Source of the DNA: an uncultured Lachnospiraceae bacterium
Lineage (GTDB): Bacteria > Bacillota > Clostridia > Lachnospirales > Lachnospiraceae
NCBI GenBank assembly: GCA_947588845.1
Contig: CANQAR010000008.1
Span: forward strand, 1 to 59,267
Direction of reading: 5' to 3'
Length of the DNA stretch: 59,267 nucleotides
Made by a program: the position numbers and the translations under genes
Shown here: piece after piece, positions 44,011 to 52,613 of the stretch
Layout: the number at the start of each line of letters is the position of its first letter
Numbering within the stretch: position 1 is the first letter of the stretch
Notes under the pieces: model-generated
Seen by the model: only the letters and a program-made list of their open reading frames with translations
What the model was told of the DNA's origin: nothing
Databases searched by the model: none

Positions 44011-44119
44011 GTTACCGTTCACTCCCCGCTGAGCTCAAAGTCTGAGGCGCGAAATGCTGCGAAAGCAGCATTTCTGTGCATCGCGAAGCGTTGTTGCTGG
44101 TCACGGAGTGAACAGTAAC
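44011..44119. repeat. 109-bp palindromic element (MITE- or REP-like)
   Basis: The outer arms GTTACCGTTCACTCC (44011-44025) and GGAGTGAACAGTAAC (44105-44119) pair with one mismatch. Inside is a perfect hairpin GAAATGCTGC / GCAGCATTTC with a 4-nt loop. It fills most of the divergent gap between the repeat protein and the M3 peptidase. No second copy occurs in this window. Mobility is not shown. Confidence 0.65.
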
Positions 44120-44151
44120 AACGCAAGTAAACAATCGTACACAAATTTGCC

Positions 44152-44180
44152 TTGTGGTTTCTTTACTGACATGTTACTAT
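44152..44180 (+). promoter_or_regulatory. promoter of the M3 peptidase gene
   Basis: TTGTGG (44152-44157) and TACTAT (44175-44180) are 17 bp apart. It gives a leader of about 100 nt before the ATG at 44287. Confidence 0.6.
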
Positions 44181-44286
44181 AACCATTACAAATAGTCAAC
44201 AATCCCACCGCAGGCGTATGATGGCTTATTGCTGGCAAAAATTATTATTCAAAAATCAACATTCGATGAATGGAGGAATATCAGGA

Positions 44287-45990
44287 ATGAAATTTTCAGA
44301 AATGTCTTATGAACGTCCTGACCTTGAAACAATGAAAGGTCAACTGGAAAATTTAACGCAGCGTCTCCGTAATGCCGTGGATTATGCAGAAGCAAAACAG
44401 ATTTTTCTGGAAAAAGAAATCTTTGACAAACACATCAGCACACTGAACTCTCTGGCAAATATCCGCCACACAATTGATACCAGGGATACTTTTTACGACA
44501 ATGAAATGAAATTCTGGGATGAAACAATGCCGGTTCTTGCCGAGCATGACCAGGCATGGACCACAGCCATGTTAGAAAGTCCGTTTCGGCCTGATTTTGA
44601 GGCAGAATATGGAAATCTGATGTTTATAAAAGCAGAAATGGATCTGAAGACTTTCGCCCCGGAAATTATCCCGGAGCTGCAAAAAGAAAATGAACTGAAA
44701 ACAACTTACGAAAAGCTTCTGGCTTCCGCACAGATTCCATTTGAAGGAAGTACATACACCATCTCCCAGATGAGCCCGTTTAAAAATGATCCCGACGACG
44801 CCAGACGCCTCGCTGCCTGGAAAGCGGAAGGCCAGTGGTACAAGGACAACCAGAAACAGCTCGACGAGCTTTACAGCCAGCTTGTCCAGGTACGCGATGC
44901 CATGGGCCGCAAACTTGGCTACGACGGTTTCACACAATTGGGCTATTACCGTATGGAACGCAACTGTTATACAAAAGAAGATGTCGAAAAGTTCCGCGCT
45001 GCCGTCATCCGGTATCTCGTACCCGTGGCGGACCAGATCTATCGTACACAGGCCAGACGTCTTGGTAAAGAATATCCCATGAGCTTTGCAGACAACGCGC
45101 TCAAGTTCCGCTCTGGAAATCCAAAACCTGCAGGCACACCGGCCGACATCCTCGAACAGGGAAGAAAATTCTACGGCGAACTTTCCCCGGAAACAAGCGA
45201 ATTTTTTAACATGATGCTCGAAAATGAACTGCTCGACGTACTTTCCACCGAAGGAAAAGCAGGCGGCGGCTACTGCACAACTATCCCCGATTACAAAGCT
45301 CCTTTCATTTTCGCAAATTTTAACGGTACACAACATGATGTGGAAGTTATCACACATGAGGCAGGACATGCGTTCGCTGCCTGGATAAACCGGGATCGTA
45401 TTCCAATGGCCTATATCTGGCCGGGGCTTGAAGCGTGTGAAGTACATTCCATGTCAATGGAATTTTTCGCATGGCCTTGGGCAGAAGGATTTTTCGGAAA
45501 AGATACGCGCAAATTCCGCTACTGTCATCTTTCCGACGCGCTGACTTTCATTCCCTATGGGACAATGGTTGATCATTTCCAGCATATTGTGTACGAAAAG
45601 CCTGACCTGACACCGAAGGAGCGGCACGGAGTCTGGAAAGAACTGCTCGGTATTTACATGCCCTGGATGAAACTGGACGGCGATATCCCATTCTACAGCG
45701 AGGGAGAAGGATGGCAGAGACAACACCATATTTATTCCTCTCCTTTCTATTACATAGACTACTGTCTCGCGCAGGCCATATCCCTGCAGTTCTGGGCAAA
45801 AATACAGAACGATCCAAAAGACGCCTGGGCGCATTACATGGCATACACCAGGCAGGGAGGAAGCCGCGTATTTACAGAACTGCTGAAAAATGCGGGACTG
45901 GAAAGTCCGTTTGGAGACAGCGGACTGAAAGATGCGTGTGAAAAAGCAAGTCAGTGGCTGAAAGATTATGATCTGAGTGGTATTGAATAA
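44287..45990 (+). CDS. M3-family oligoendopeptidase
   Basis: A 567-residue cytoplasmic zinc metallopeptidase of the PepF/M3 oligoendopeptidase family, which trims short peptides. The zinc motif is VITHEAGHAFAAW (H-E-x-x-H), with the third ligand Glu in EACEVHSMSMEFFAWPW. The C-terminal substrate region reads 'FYSEGEGWQRQHHIYSSPFYYIDYC'. Starts at 44287, with GGAGG and AGGA upstream; an in-frame ATG at 44218 has no good site. The only long plus-strand gene in the middle of the window, with its own promoter and a terminator hairpin. Confidence 0.95.
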   Translation: MKFSEMSYERPDLETMKGQLENLTQRLRNAVDYAEAKQIFLEKEIFDKHISTLNSLANIRHTIDTRDTFYDNEMKFWDETMPVLAEHDQAWTTAMLESPFRPDFEAEYGNLMFIKAEMDLKTFAPEIIPELQKENELKTTYEKLLASAQIPFEGSTYTISQMSPFKNDPDDARRLAAWKAEGQWYKDNQKQLDELYSQLVQVRDAMGRKLGYDGFTQLGYYRMERNCYTKEDVEKFRAAVIRYLVPVADQIYRTQARRLGKEYPMSFADNALKFRSGNPKPAGTPADILEQGRKFYGELSPETSEFFNMMLENELLDVLSTEGKAGGGYCTTIPDYKAPFIFANFNGTQHDVEVITHEAGHAFAAWINRDRIPMAYIWPGLEACEVHSMSMEFFAWPWAEGFFGKDTRKFRYCHLSDALTFIPYGTMVDHFQHIVYEKPDLTPKERHGVWKELLGIYMPWMKLDGDIPFYSEGEGWQRQHHIYSSPFYYIDYCLAQAISLQFWAKIQNDPKDAWAHYMAYTRQGGSRVFTELLKNAGLESPFGDSGLKDACEKASQWLKDYDLSGIE

Positions 45991-46020
45991 AATTTTACCA
46001 GGCCTGCGCATAAGGCAGGA

Positions 46021-46046
46021 ACAGCCGGGCATTTCTGCCCGGCTGT
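46021..46046 (+). terminator. hairpin after the peptidase gene
   Basis: ACAGCCGGGC and GCCCGGCTGT form a perfect 10-bp stem with a 6-nt loop, 30 bp beyond the stop codon. No T-tract follows, so it may act as a bidirectional or Rho-assisted terminator. The rest of 46047-46165 shows nothing. Confidence 0.65.
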
Positions 46047-46165
46047 AATAGGGGAATGCGGAAAATGGAATACCGCACCTGCCATTATGCGGCATCCCGG
46101 TAGCTGTCTCCAATTAACACTGCTCCTGCAGGCAGATGAAACTCATTGCCCACGAAGGCAGATGT

Positions 46166-47281
46166 TTATTCAAACGGGAAATGGAACTGCGTCAAACCAA
46201 GCTCATCACGAAGCTGAATGAACTCTTTCTGAACTGCTTCCGTCACCGGAACACCTTTGTCTTTTCGGTACATCCATACATCATATTCTTTTTCACCTGC
46301 CGTGTAGATCCGCTCCGCACCCGGGGCTTTCTGAGAACCTCTGAGTTCTCTCAGAATATCTCCGCACGTCTTCTTGAATGTTTCCGCACCCATGAATGCT
46401 TCTGTATCGATCGCCATGAAGAAATGACCAAGATGATACGGACGTGTCTTTCCATCCTCGTCCTTACCATCAAGCGCACGCAGGAAGATACCCGACTGAA
46501 GCGCTGCCGAGAGAATCTCGACAACCGTCGCATAACCATAGCCCTTATATCCGGCAAACAACTCTCCGATACCGCCGAGCGGTGCAAGCGCCGCTTTCTG
46601 ACTTCTGATATCTTTCAGGATCTGCGCGCTGTCGGTCATGGCAGAGCCATCTCTTCCTATTACCATGCCTTCCGGTGTGTCGTGTCCGATGCGGGCATAG
46701 TATTCAATTTTCCCATTCTGAATAATGGAAGTCGCACAGTCAAGCATAAACGGGAACGGCTCATCCGTCGGCATACCAAATGTCAGCGGATTTGTACCAA
46801 GCATGTTTTCTACGCCAAACGTCGGAGCAATAGACGGTCTCGCATTCGTTCCGGTGATACCGATCATGTTCTCCTTAACAGCCATGGAGGCCCAGTACCC
46901 GGCAATCCCATAATGGGAAGAATTGCGGACGGCCACCATACCAAGTCCGTATTTATGCGCTTTCTCGATACACATATCCATAGCCTTCTTGCTGGCCACC
47001 ATACCCATACCGTCGTTCGCGTCAAGAACCGCCGTGGTCGGCGTCTCCTTCAGAATATCGATTTTTGTCACCGGATTCAGGATACCTGCTTTAATACGGT
47101 CAATATAGATTGGTTTGAAACGGTTGCATCCGTGGCTCTCGATTCCACGGCGGTCGCTCTCAAGAAGAACATCCGAACAAAGCCTCGCGTCCTCCTCCGG
47201 AACTCCCATCTTCACAAAAACAGCTGTCATAAAATCATCAACTAACTGCCATGGTATAAAAGGTCTCGTTTCTTTTTCCAT
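46166..47281 (-). CDS. Ldh-family (malate/L-sulfolactate/ureidoglycolate-type) oxidoreductase
   Basis: A 371-residue NAD(P)-dependent dehydrogenase of the Ldh_2 family. 'ESDRRGIESHGCNRFKPIYI' contains the catalytic His, VAVRNSSHYGIAGYWA and 'GTNPLTFGMPTDEPFPFMLD' are family signatures, and GYKGYGYATVVEILSAAL follows near residue 250. The start at 47281 has GGAGGAT upstream. Substrate may be malate, sulfolactate, 2,3-diketo-L-gulonate or another 2-hydroxyacid; nothing nearby decides this. It lies alone between the peptidase and the MgtC-like gene. Confidence 0.92.
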   Translation of the reverse strand: MEKETRPFIPWQLVDDFMTAVFVKMGVPEEDARLCSDVLLESDRRGIESHGCNRFKPIYIDRIKAGILNPVTKIDILKETPTTAVLDANDGMGMVASKKAMDMCIEKAHKYGLGMVAVRNSSHYGIAGYWASMAVKENMIGITGTNARPSIAPTFGVENMLGTNPLTFGMPTDEPFPFMLDCATSIIQNGKIEYYARIGHDTPEGMVIGRDGSAMTDSAQILKDIRSQKAALAPLGGIGELFAGYKGYGYATVVEILSAALQSGIFLRALDGKDEDGKTRPYHLGHFFMAIDTEAFMGAETFKKTCGDILRELRGSQKAPGAERIYTAGEKEYDVWMYRKDKGVPVTEAVQKEFIQLRDELGLTQFHFPFE

Positions 47282-47462
47282 GTTTTTATCCTCCATATAA
47301 TAATTTCAATATTAATATATCATAAAAACATCTATTTTTCAATCTATTAATTATCTGATTTTCAAAAAATTATATTGCGGCAAACATCCGCTCAAGATGA
47401 ACCCACAGATCCTGAATTTCTTCCGGCTGCAAATCAAACCTTCCGGAAGATATACAAAAACC

Positions 47463-48176
47463 TTACAATTCTTCAACAGAAATCACACCATCCTGCTCTT
47501 TTGCTTCCCGGAACACAGCATTGCGCGGTTTCCATCTTGCTGCTTCAAGAGTCGCCTGAACACTAATGACATCACTCTTGGAGCTTTTATCTATATAGGT
47601 GTTTGTGACTTTGATGTCCGAATCATTCAGTTTCTTGATCGCGGCCCTCATCTTGTCATCGTTTTCAAATTCCATGTACACTTCATATATGCTGGAATGC
47701 TGCTCCACATATTTGTCAATAAACTTAAAATACTTGAATACGACCATAATACACGCAGCAGTCATGATCGCACCGCTGTAAAATCCGATACCAACCGCAA
47801 GTCCAATGCCTGCGGATGCCCACAGACTGGCCGCCGTTGTAAGTCCGGATACTTCATGACGCTGTCCGGTCACCATGATCGTTCCAACACCGAGGAAACC
47901 GACGCCGCTGATTACCTGCGCGCCGAGTCTTGCCGTGTCGCCGACGCCGACACCATTTGAGTAAAGATGTATGTATTCTCCTGTCATCATGATCAGTGTC
48001 GCGCCAAGGCAGACAACCATATGTGTCTTGACCCCGGCAACTCTTTTTTTCATACCTCTGTCAATACCGATGATGCAGCTTAAAGTCATCGCCAAAAGCA
48101 GGCGAAACGCGGTGGAAACCAGATTCAGGTCATGCAGGTATGCACTAATGGCATTACATATCCCTAATAATCCCAT
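47463..48176 (-). CDS. MgtC/SapB-family membrane protein
   Basis: A 237-residue protein. The N-terminal half has about five membrane segments with 'LSCIIGIDRGMKKRVAGVKTHM', GAQVISGVGFLGVGTIM and LTTAASLWASAGIGLAVGIGFY, the MgtC signature. The C-terminal half is soluble and looks like an ACT-type domain ('YEVYMEFENDDKMRAAIKKL'). MgtC proteins affect growth at low magnesium and inhibit the ATP synthase in pathogens; the role here is unknown. GCCTCCTG on the plus strand is its ribosome site. It follows the ugp-like operon's terminator. Confidence 0.93.
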   Translation of the reverse strand: MGLLGICNAISAYLHDLNLVSTAFRLLLAMTLSCIIGIDRGMKKRVAGVKTHMVVCLGATLIMMTGEYIHLYSNGVGVGDTARLGAQVISGVGFLGVGTIMVTGQRHEVSGLTTAASLWASAGIGLAVGIGFYSGAIMTAACIMVVFKYFKFIDKYVEQHSSIYEVYMEFENDDKMRAAIKKLNDSDIKVTNTYIDKSSKSDVISVQATLEAARWKPRNAVFREAKEQDGVISVEEL

Positions 48177-48202
48177 GATCCTGCCTCCTGTAAAATTCTG
48201 CC

Positions 48203-48236
48203 AAAAGGGGATATTGCCGCAGCCGGCAATACCCCT
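48203..48236 (-). terminator. terminator of the ugp-like operon
   Basis: AGGGGTATTGCC and GGCAATATCCCCT pair on the minus strand around a short loop and run into TTTT. It lies 9 bp beyond the binding-protein stop codon. Confidence 0.85.
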
Positions 48237-48244
48237 GTAAAAAT

Positions 48245-49561
48245 TTATTCGATCGACGCGTTGTAGTTCTCAATTGCGGAATTAACCTGGGACGCAAGCT
48301 GCTCCACGCCTTCCGCAGGTGTGATCTTTCCGTCATATACCTGAGCCATCAGATCGTTGAAGATCAGACGGGACTCTGTCTGCACGCCTGAAAGAACGCC
48401 CGCTGTGTAGGTGTTGACCGGAGAATCCTTCAGCTGATTGATCGCCACGCTGAATCCCGGGAACTCTTCAACATACGCTTTCATCTCATCAAGATCGTAT
48501 GCCGCCTCGTTGATTGCGAAATAGCCTGTTCCCATGTTCCACTTGGCCTGAACTTCCGGCTGAGTCGTGTACTCAATGAACTTCCACGCCGCATTTTCTT
48601 TCGCCTCGTCGCCTGTGTTCATCATCCAGAGAGAACCGCCGCCGATGATAACGCCGCCGTCCTCATTGCCCTCAAATCTCGGGAAATAGCCTGTGCCAAC
48701 CTCGAACGGAGAAGAATTAATCGCGTTCTTGAGGATTGCCGTGGACTCAATGATGATACCGACCTGACCTGCGAAGAATGCTGTCTGCGTATCAGCCGTA
48801 GTTGTCCCGTAGTTTTCAAAGTATCCTGACTTATACATATCCAGCCACATCTGGAAGATCTTCTCGCCGCCGCCGTTGGAATCAAACTCAACTGCCGTCA
48901 CCGGCTCCGTACGTCCGTTGTCGTTGTTGCCATAGCAAAGATCAAGGCCTGCCAGCTGCTGCTCGAAGAACCATCCGTAGATTGCCTGTGAGTAGCCGAC
49001 CGGCGCCGCGCCGCTGTCAACGATCTGTTTTGCGAACTCAAGGATCTCCTCATATGTCTTGGGCGGCGTCTCCGGATCAAGACCTGCTGCCTCAAATACA
49101 TCCTTGTTGTAGTACAGCATCGGGGTAGAAACGTTGAACGGCATCGCGTACTGCTTGCCCTCTACGGAATAGTAGCTGGAGATAACATCCATAACCGTGC
49201 TCTTGTCATAGCCTGTTGTTTCGAACATATCTTCCACCGGAATTGCCGCGCCGCTGTCATACATGAACTTTGTACCAACGTCGTACATCTGGCATACATC
49301 CGGAAAACCGGTACTGCTCTGGATCGAAGCTTTCAGCTTTGTGATCGTGTCGTCATAGGTTCCCTGATACTCTGTATTTACATGTACCTCATCCTGTGAT
49401 TCGTTGAAGTCCTTAACGATCGACTCAAGAGTCTCACCGTTCACTCCGCCCATCGCGTGCCAGAACGTAATCTCAACCGGTCCGTCAGCGTGCGCTGTCA
49501 GAACAAGTCCTGCGGCCATGACAGCGCCAGCCATCAGACCAATCCATTTCTTTAATTTCAT
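48245..49561 (-). CDS. glycerol-3-phosphate-type ABC binding protein (UgpB-like)
   Basis: A 438-residue extracytoplasmic binding protein of family 1 (SBP_bac_1/UgpB). The signal peptide (WIGLMAGAVMAAGLVLTAHA) lacks a lipobox Cys. The mature start 'EITFWHAMGGVNGETLESIV' is the UgpB pattern, followed by GFPDVCQMYDVGTKFMYDSG and 'VGIIIESTAILKNAINSSPF'. AAAGGAGGACTG precedes the ATG. It is last in the operon after the two permeases and the glycerophosphodiesterase, which supports sn-glycerol-3-phosphate or a glycerophosphodiester as ligand. Confidence 0.88.
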   Translation of the reverse strand: MKLKKWIGLMAGAVMAAGLVLTAHADGPVEITFWHAMGGVNGETLESIVKDFNESQDEVHVNTEYQGTYDDTITKLKASIQSSTGFPDVCQMYDVGTKFMYDSGAAIPVEDMFETTGYDKSTVMDVISSYYSVEGKQYAMPFNVSTPMLYYNKDVFEAAGLDPETPPKTYEEILEFAKQIVDSGAAPVGYSQAIYGWFFEQQLAGLDLCYGNNDNGRTEPVTAVEFDSNGGGEKIFQMWLDMYKSGYFENYGTTTADTQTAFFAGQVGIIIESTAILKNAINSSPFEVGTGYFPRFEGNEDGGVIIGGGSLWMMNTGDEAKENAAWKFIEYTTQPEVQAKWNMGTGYFAINEAAYDLDEMKAYVEEFPGFSVAINQLKDSPVNTYTAGVLSGVQTESRLIFNDLMAQVYDGKITPAEGVEQLASQVNSAIENYNASIE

Positions 49562-49645
49562 TGCCAGTCCTCCTTTAATTTAAATAATTTTATTTTACCG
49601 GCGCGCAGACAGCACGCGCCGGGTGTTGCCATAAACATCTGATAA

Positions 49646-50464
49646 TCAGCCTTTCACAGCGCCGGCCGTCAGCCCGCTGATCATCTGTTTCTGTCCGATG
49701 ATGAATACCAGGATAGACGGGATCAGGATCAGCATGGCGCCGGCCATAACCGGACGGAAATCGGTACCCTCAGAATTCGTCAAAATACCAAGGCCAATCT
49801 GCACGGTTCTCATCTCAACGCTGTCCGTAACAAGCAGCGGCCACAGATAGTAGTTCCAGCTCTGCAGGAACACGTAGATGATCAGAGCGCCAAGAGACGG
49901 TTTGATCAGAGGGACGCCGACCTTGTAAAGGAACTGGAAGTTCGTGCAGCCGTCAATCAGAGAAGCATCCCGGATCTCAAACGGAAGTCCGAGGAACGCC
50001 TGACGCATATTGAACACTGCGAAAGCTGCCGCCGCATTCGGAAGAATCAGAGCGATATAGGTATTTCTGAGTCCCCAGTTCGCGATTGTCAGGTAGTTCG
50101 CGATGATAATCGCCTGCGACGGGATCATCATCGTCGCCAGCATGACCATGAACAGCGCATGCTTGCCCTTGAAATCCATCATCGCGAACGCGTAGGCCGC
50201 GAGCGCTCCGGTAAGCACCTGAGCAAACGTGATAAATCCGGATACAATCAGAGAGTTCTTAATGAAAGTAAAGAACGGAGCCAGCTGCAGCGCCCTCACA
50301 TAGTTGTCTGTCATAAACCTGGAGGGGAGAAGTCTGCCGCCATACACATCCTTCAGATCCATCATACTGACGCTGAAACAGTACAGAACCGGAACCATGA
50401 TAATGACCGCGAAAATAATATTCAGAGCATAAATCGTAATCGTAAAGGATTTTTTATCTTTCAT
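49646..50464 (-). CDS. ugpE: ABC permease (UgpE-like)
   Basis: A 272-residue inner-membrane permease with the MalG/UgpE-type EAA loop 'EIRDASLIDGCTNFQFLYKV' followed by GVPLIKPSLGALIIYVFLQSW. It ends 'KQMISGLTAGAVKG', the usual C-terminus. Its ATG directly abuts the UgpA stop codon, so translation is coupled. Pairs with UgpA in the importer. Confidence 0.92.
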   Translation of the reverse strand: MKDKKSFTITIYALNIIFAVIIMVPVLYCFSVSMMDLKDVYGGRLLPSRFMTDNYVRALQLAPFFTFIKNSLIVSGFITFAQVLTGALAAYAFAMMDFKGKHALFMVMLATMMIPSQAIIIANYLTIANWGLRNTYIALILPNAAAAFAVFNMRQAFLGLPFEIRDASLIDGCTNFQFLYKVGVPLIKPSLGALIIYVFLQSWNYYLWPLLVTDSVEMRTVQIGLGILTNSEGTDFRPVMAGAMLILIPSILVFIIGQKQMISGLTAGAVKG

Positions 50465-51337
50465 CTAGTACGTCACCTTCTTTTCCAGTCTGAACTGCAG
50501 GGCAGTCAGTATAATCAGAATAATAAACAGGATTACAGACTCAGCACAGGCCACGCCGAAGCGGCTGTTGATAAACGCCTGCTGGTAAATTTCATACACG
50601 ACAATGTTGGTACTGCTCGCAGGGCCGCCCGAGGTCATCATCTTAACCTCCGCATACGCCTGAATCGAGTTGATCACATTGATGATCAGCAGGAAAAACA
50701 GAGTCGGGGATACGCCGGGAATCGTCACATATCTGTGTTTCTGGAAAAAGTTCGCACCGTCAAGCGACACGCTCTCATACAGCTCGACCGGCACGCTCTG
50801 GATCGCCGCGGTCAGATAAATGAAATTCATACCGATCGCAATCCAGACACTGACGATGGTGACGGCCATCAGAGCATATCTCTGATCGGTCAGCCAGCCG
50901 ATATGGGTACCGAGGAGTTTATTCAGAATACCTACGGAACCATGGAATACGAACATGAAGATAACTGCCGCCGCAGATGCCGAAATCGCCATCGGCAGCG
51001 CGTACATGGTACGGAAAAATCCTTTCCCCTTAATTTTCTCCGTACTGATAATCGCGAGAATAAAGCCCAGCGCAATTGAGAAAACAACCCTGCCTGCGGC
51101 GTACTTCAAAGTCACGATCAAGCTGTTTACAAAAGCGCCGTTCGTCAGGATATCAATGTAATTTTTCGCTCCGATGTATTTGGCCACCCGACCGAGAGGA
51201 TCTGTCAGAGCGAAACTGAGCTGGATCGTCTTAATAAAGGGCCAGAAAACAAACAGCGCGAAAAGCACCAGGGCCGGTACCAGGTACAAATACGGTTCAA
51301 TCGCTTTAAACACAGGATTTTTAGCTTTCAATTGCAT
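50465..51337 (-). CDS. ugpA: ABC permease (UgpA-like)
   Basis: A 290-residue permease with 'PALVLFALFVFWPFIKTIQL' near the start and the EAA loop YESVSLDGANFFQKHRYVTI-PG. The partner of UgpE. It follows the glycerophosphodiesterase by 19 bp. No ATP-binding protein is encoded in this operon, so the importer must borrow an MsmX/UgpC-type ATPase encoded elsewhere. Confidence 0.92.
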   Translation of the reverse strand: MQLKAKNPVFKAIEPYLYLVPALVLFALFVFWPFIKTIQLSFALTDPLGRVAKYIGAKNYIDILTNGAFVNSLIVTLKYAAGRVVFSIALGFILAIISTEKIKGKGFFRTMYALPMAISASAAAVIFMFVFHGSVGILNKLLGTHIGWLTDQRYALMAVTIVSVWIAIGMNFIYLTAAIQSVPVELYESVSLDGANFFQKHRYVTIPGVSPTLFFLLIINVINSIQAYAEVKMMTSGGPASSTNIVVYEIYQQAFINSRFGVACAESVILFIILIILTALQFRLEKKVTY

Positions 51338-51356
51338 TCACCCACCTTTTCATTTA

Positions 51357-52097
51357 TTATACACATCTCTCATCAGCAATCCTGCGCCCCCGGTCAGGAA
51401 AGTTGGTGATGATGGTGTTCACACCCCATTTTTTCATCCGGCGCATGTCCTCCTCTTCATTGACCGTATAGACATTGACGCCAACCCCGTTCTCCGAGCA
51501 GTTCTTCACGTGCTGCTCCGTCAGAAATTCGAGATTCGGATGATAATACTCCACTCCGCACATCCGTGCGTAAACGCCGGCATTCTCCAGATACCGGCCA
51601 ACCAGAAAGCCGCACTCGATTGAATCGTCCTTGCGCTTGCATTCGACCACGGAGGCGCCATTGAACGATGAAAGAATAATCCGCTTCTCAAGTCCATATC
51701 TGCGGACCATCTCGATCACCTTCTTCTCCATACCTCCGTAGTAGTAAATATTGTTCTTCAGTTCAATGTTCGTGACAATATTTACCGCCTCTTCCTTCAT
51801 CCAGACCAGATATTCCTCGAGCGTTGGAATTTTCTGCACCCCGTATTTTCCCTGAAATCTGTCAGGGTAACTGCAGTCAAGCTGCTCAATCTCCTCACAG
51901 ATAAAATCGCGGATATAACCGGTGCCGCTGCTCGTCCGGTCCACCAGCTCATCATGCATGATCACAGGAACCAGATCCTTTGTAAGCTGAACGTCAAGCT
52001 CTATGCCGTCCGCGCCCGCCTCCACAGCCTTGCGGAACGCAAGCATGGTATTCTCCGGATATTCACCGCTGAATCCGCGGTGTCCAAATATTTTCAT
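51357..52097 (-). CDS. ugpQ: glycerophosphodiester phosphodiesterase (UgpQ-like)
   Basis: A 246-residue GDPD-family hydrolase that releases glycerol-3-phosphate from deacylated phospholipids. 'MKIFGHRGFSGEYPENTMLA' carries the catalytic His, Arg and Glu/Asn; 'GADGIELDVQLTKDLVPVIM' carries metal ligands, followed by HDELVDRTSSGTG. The C-terminal VNVYTVNEEEDMRRMKKWGV is also typical. The start at 52097 has GAGGAGGAG upstream. First gene of the operon. Its product is likely to act on the imported diester, since no signal peptide is visible. Confidence 0.93.
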   Translation of the reverse strand: MKIFGHRGFSGEYPENTMLAFRKAVEAGADGIELDVQLTKDLVPVIMHDELVDRTSSGTGYIRDFICEEIEQLDCSYPDRFQGKYGVQKIPTLEEYLVWMKEEAVNIVTNIELKNNIYYYGGMEKKVIEMVRRYGLEKRIILSSFNGASVVECKRKDDSIECGFLVGRYLENAGVYARMCGVEYYHPNLEFLTEQHVKNCSENGVGVNVYTVNEEEDMRRMKKWGVNTIITNFPDRGRRIADERCV

Positions 52098-52268
52098 CGT
52101 AATCTCCTCCTCATAATCAGATTTCTTCAACTCCGGTCCGCTGCCGTAACCTGCAGCATTCATTCCCCCGGCAGGCTGCAAACAGCGGCATTCCCATCTG
52201 TTCTTACAGAATACAAACGCAATGTAAAATTCACTGTTACCGTCCTGTAAAATTTACCAGAAAAACAA

Positions 52269-52295
52269 TACGGGAAAATTGCATTGCTTTTCCCG
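52269..52295. other. perfect hairpin in the ugp leader
   Basis: ACGGGAAAA and TTTTCCCGT form a perfect 9-bp dyad with a 9-nt loop, about 100 nt into the predicted leader of the ugp-like mRNA. On the minus strand it is followed by ATTGTTTTC, so it might act as a weak terminator or attenuator, or as the terminator of an upstream transcript. Confidence 0.5.
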
Positions 52296-52396
52296 TTACT
52301 GCTTCCTGATGTACTGCCCTGATGGTGTTTTTTAATACATACTAAATAATATAACTACTATAACATTTCCTTAAATATCTTTGATTTATGTCTTTA

Positions 52397-52425
52397 ATAA
52401 TAACATATCATTCAAATTTTCACAA
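52397..52425 (-). promoter_or_regulatory. promoter of the ugp-like operon
   Basis: On the minus strand TTGTGA (52420-52425) and TATTAT (52397-52402) are 17 bp apart in a strongly AT-rich 250-bp stretch (52330-52600). It would give a leader of nearly 300 nt. Apart from this promoter and the hairpin at 52269-52295, nothing is seen in the gap 52098-52613. Confidence 0.65.
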
Positions 52426-52613
52426 GTTATTTCTTTTATAAATGATTTTTTTGTAGATTTTTCATAAATATCATTTGCGGTTTTTGTGCATTATTTTTAT
52501 TTTTTAATAAAAATCACAGGAAAATGCGACTTATAATTTAGCTTTTGCATAATTTTTCCATTTTCTCAAAAACCACATGATCATAACCCAAATTTCTTTT
52601 TTTTCTTAACGTT

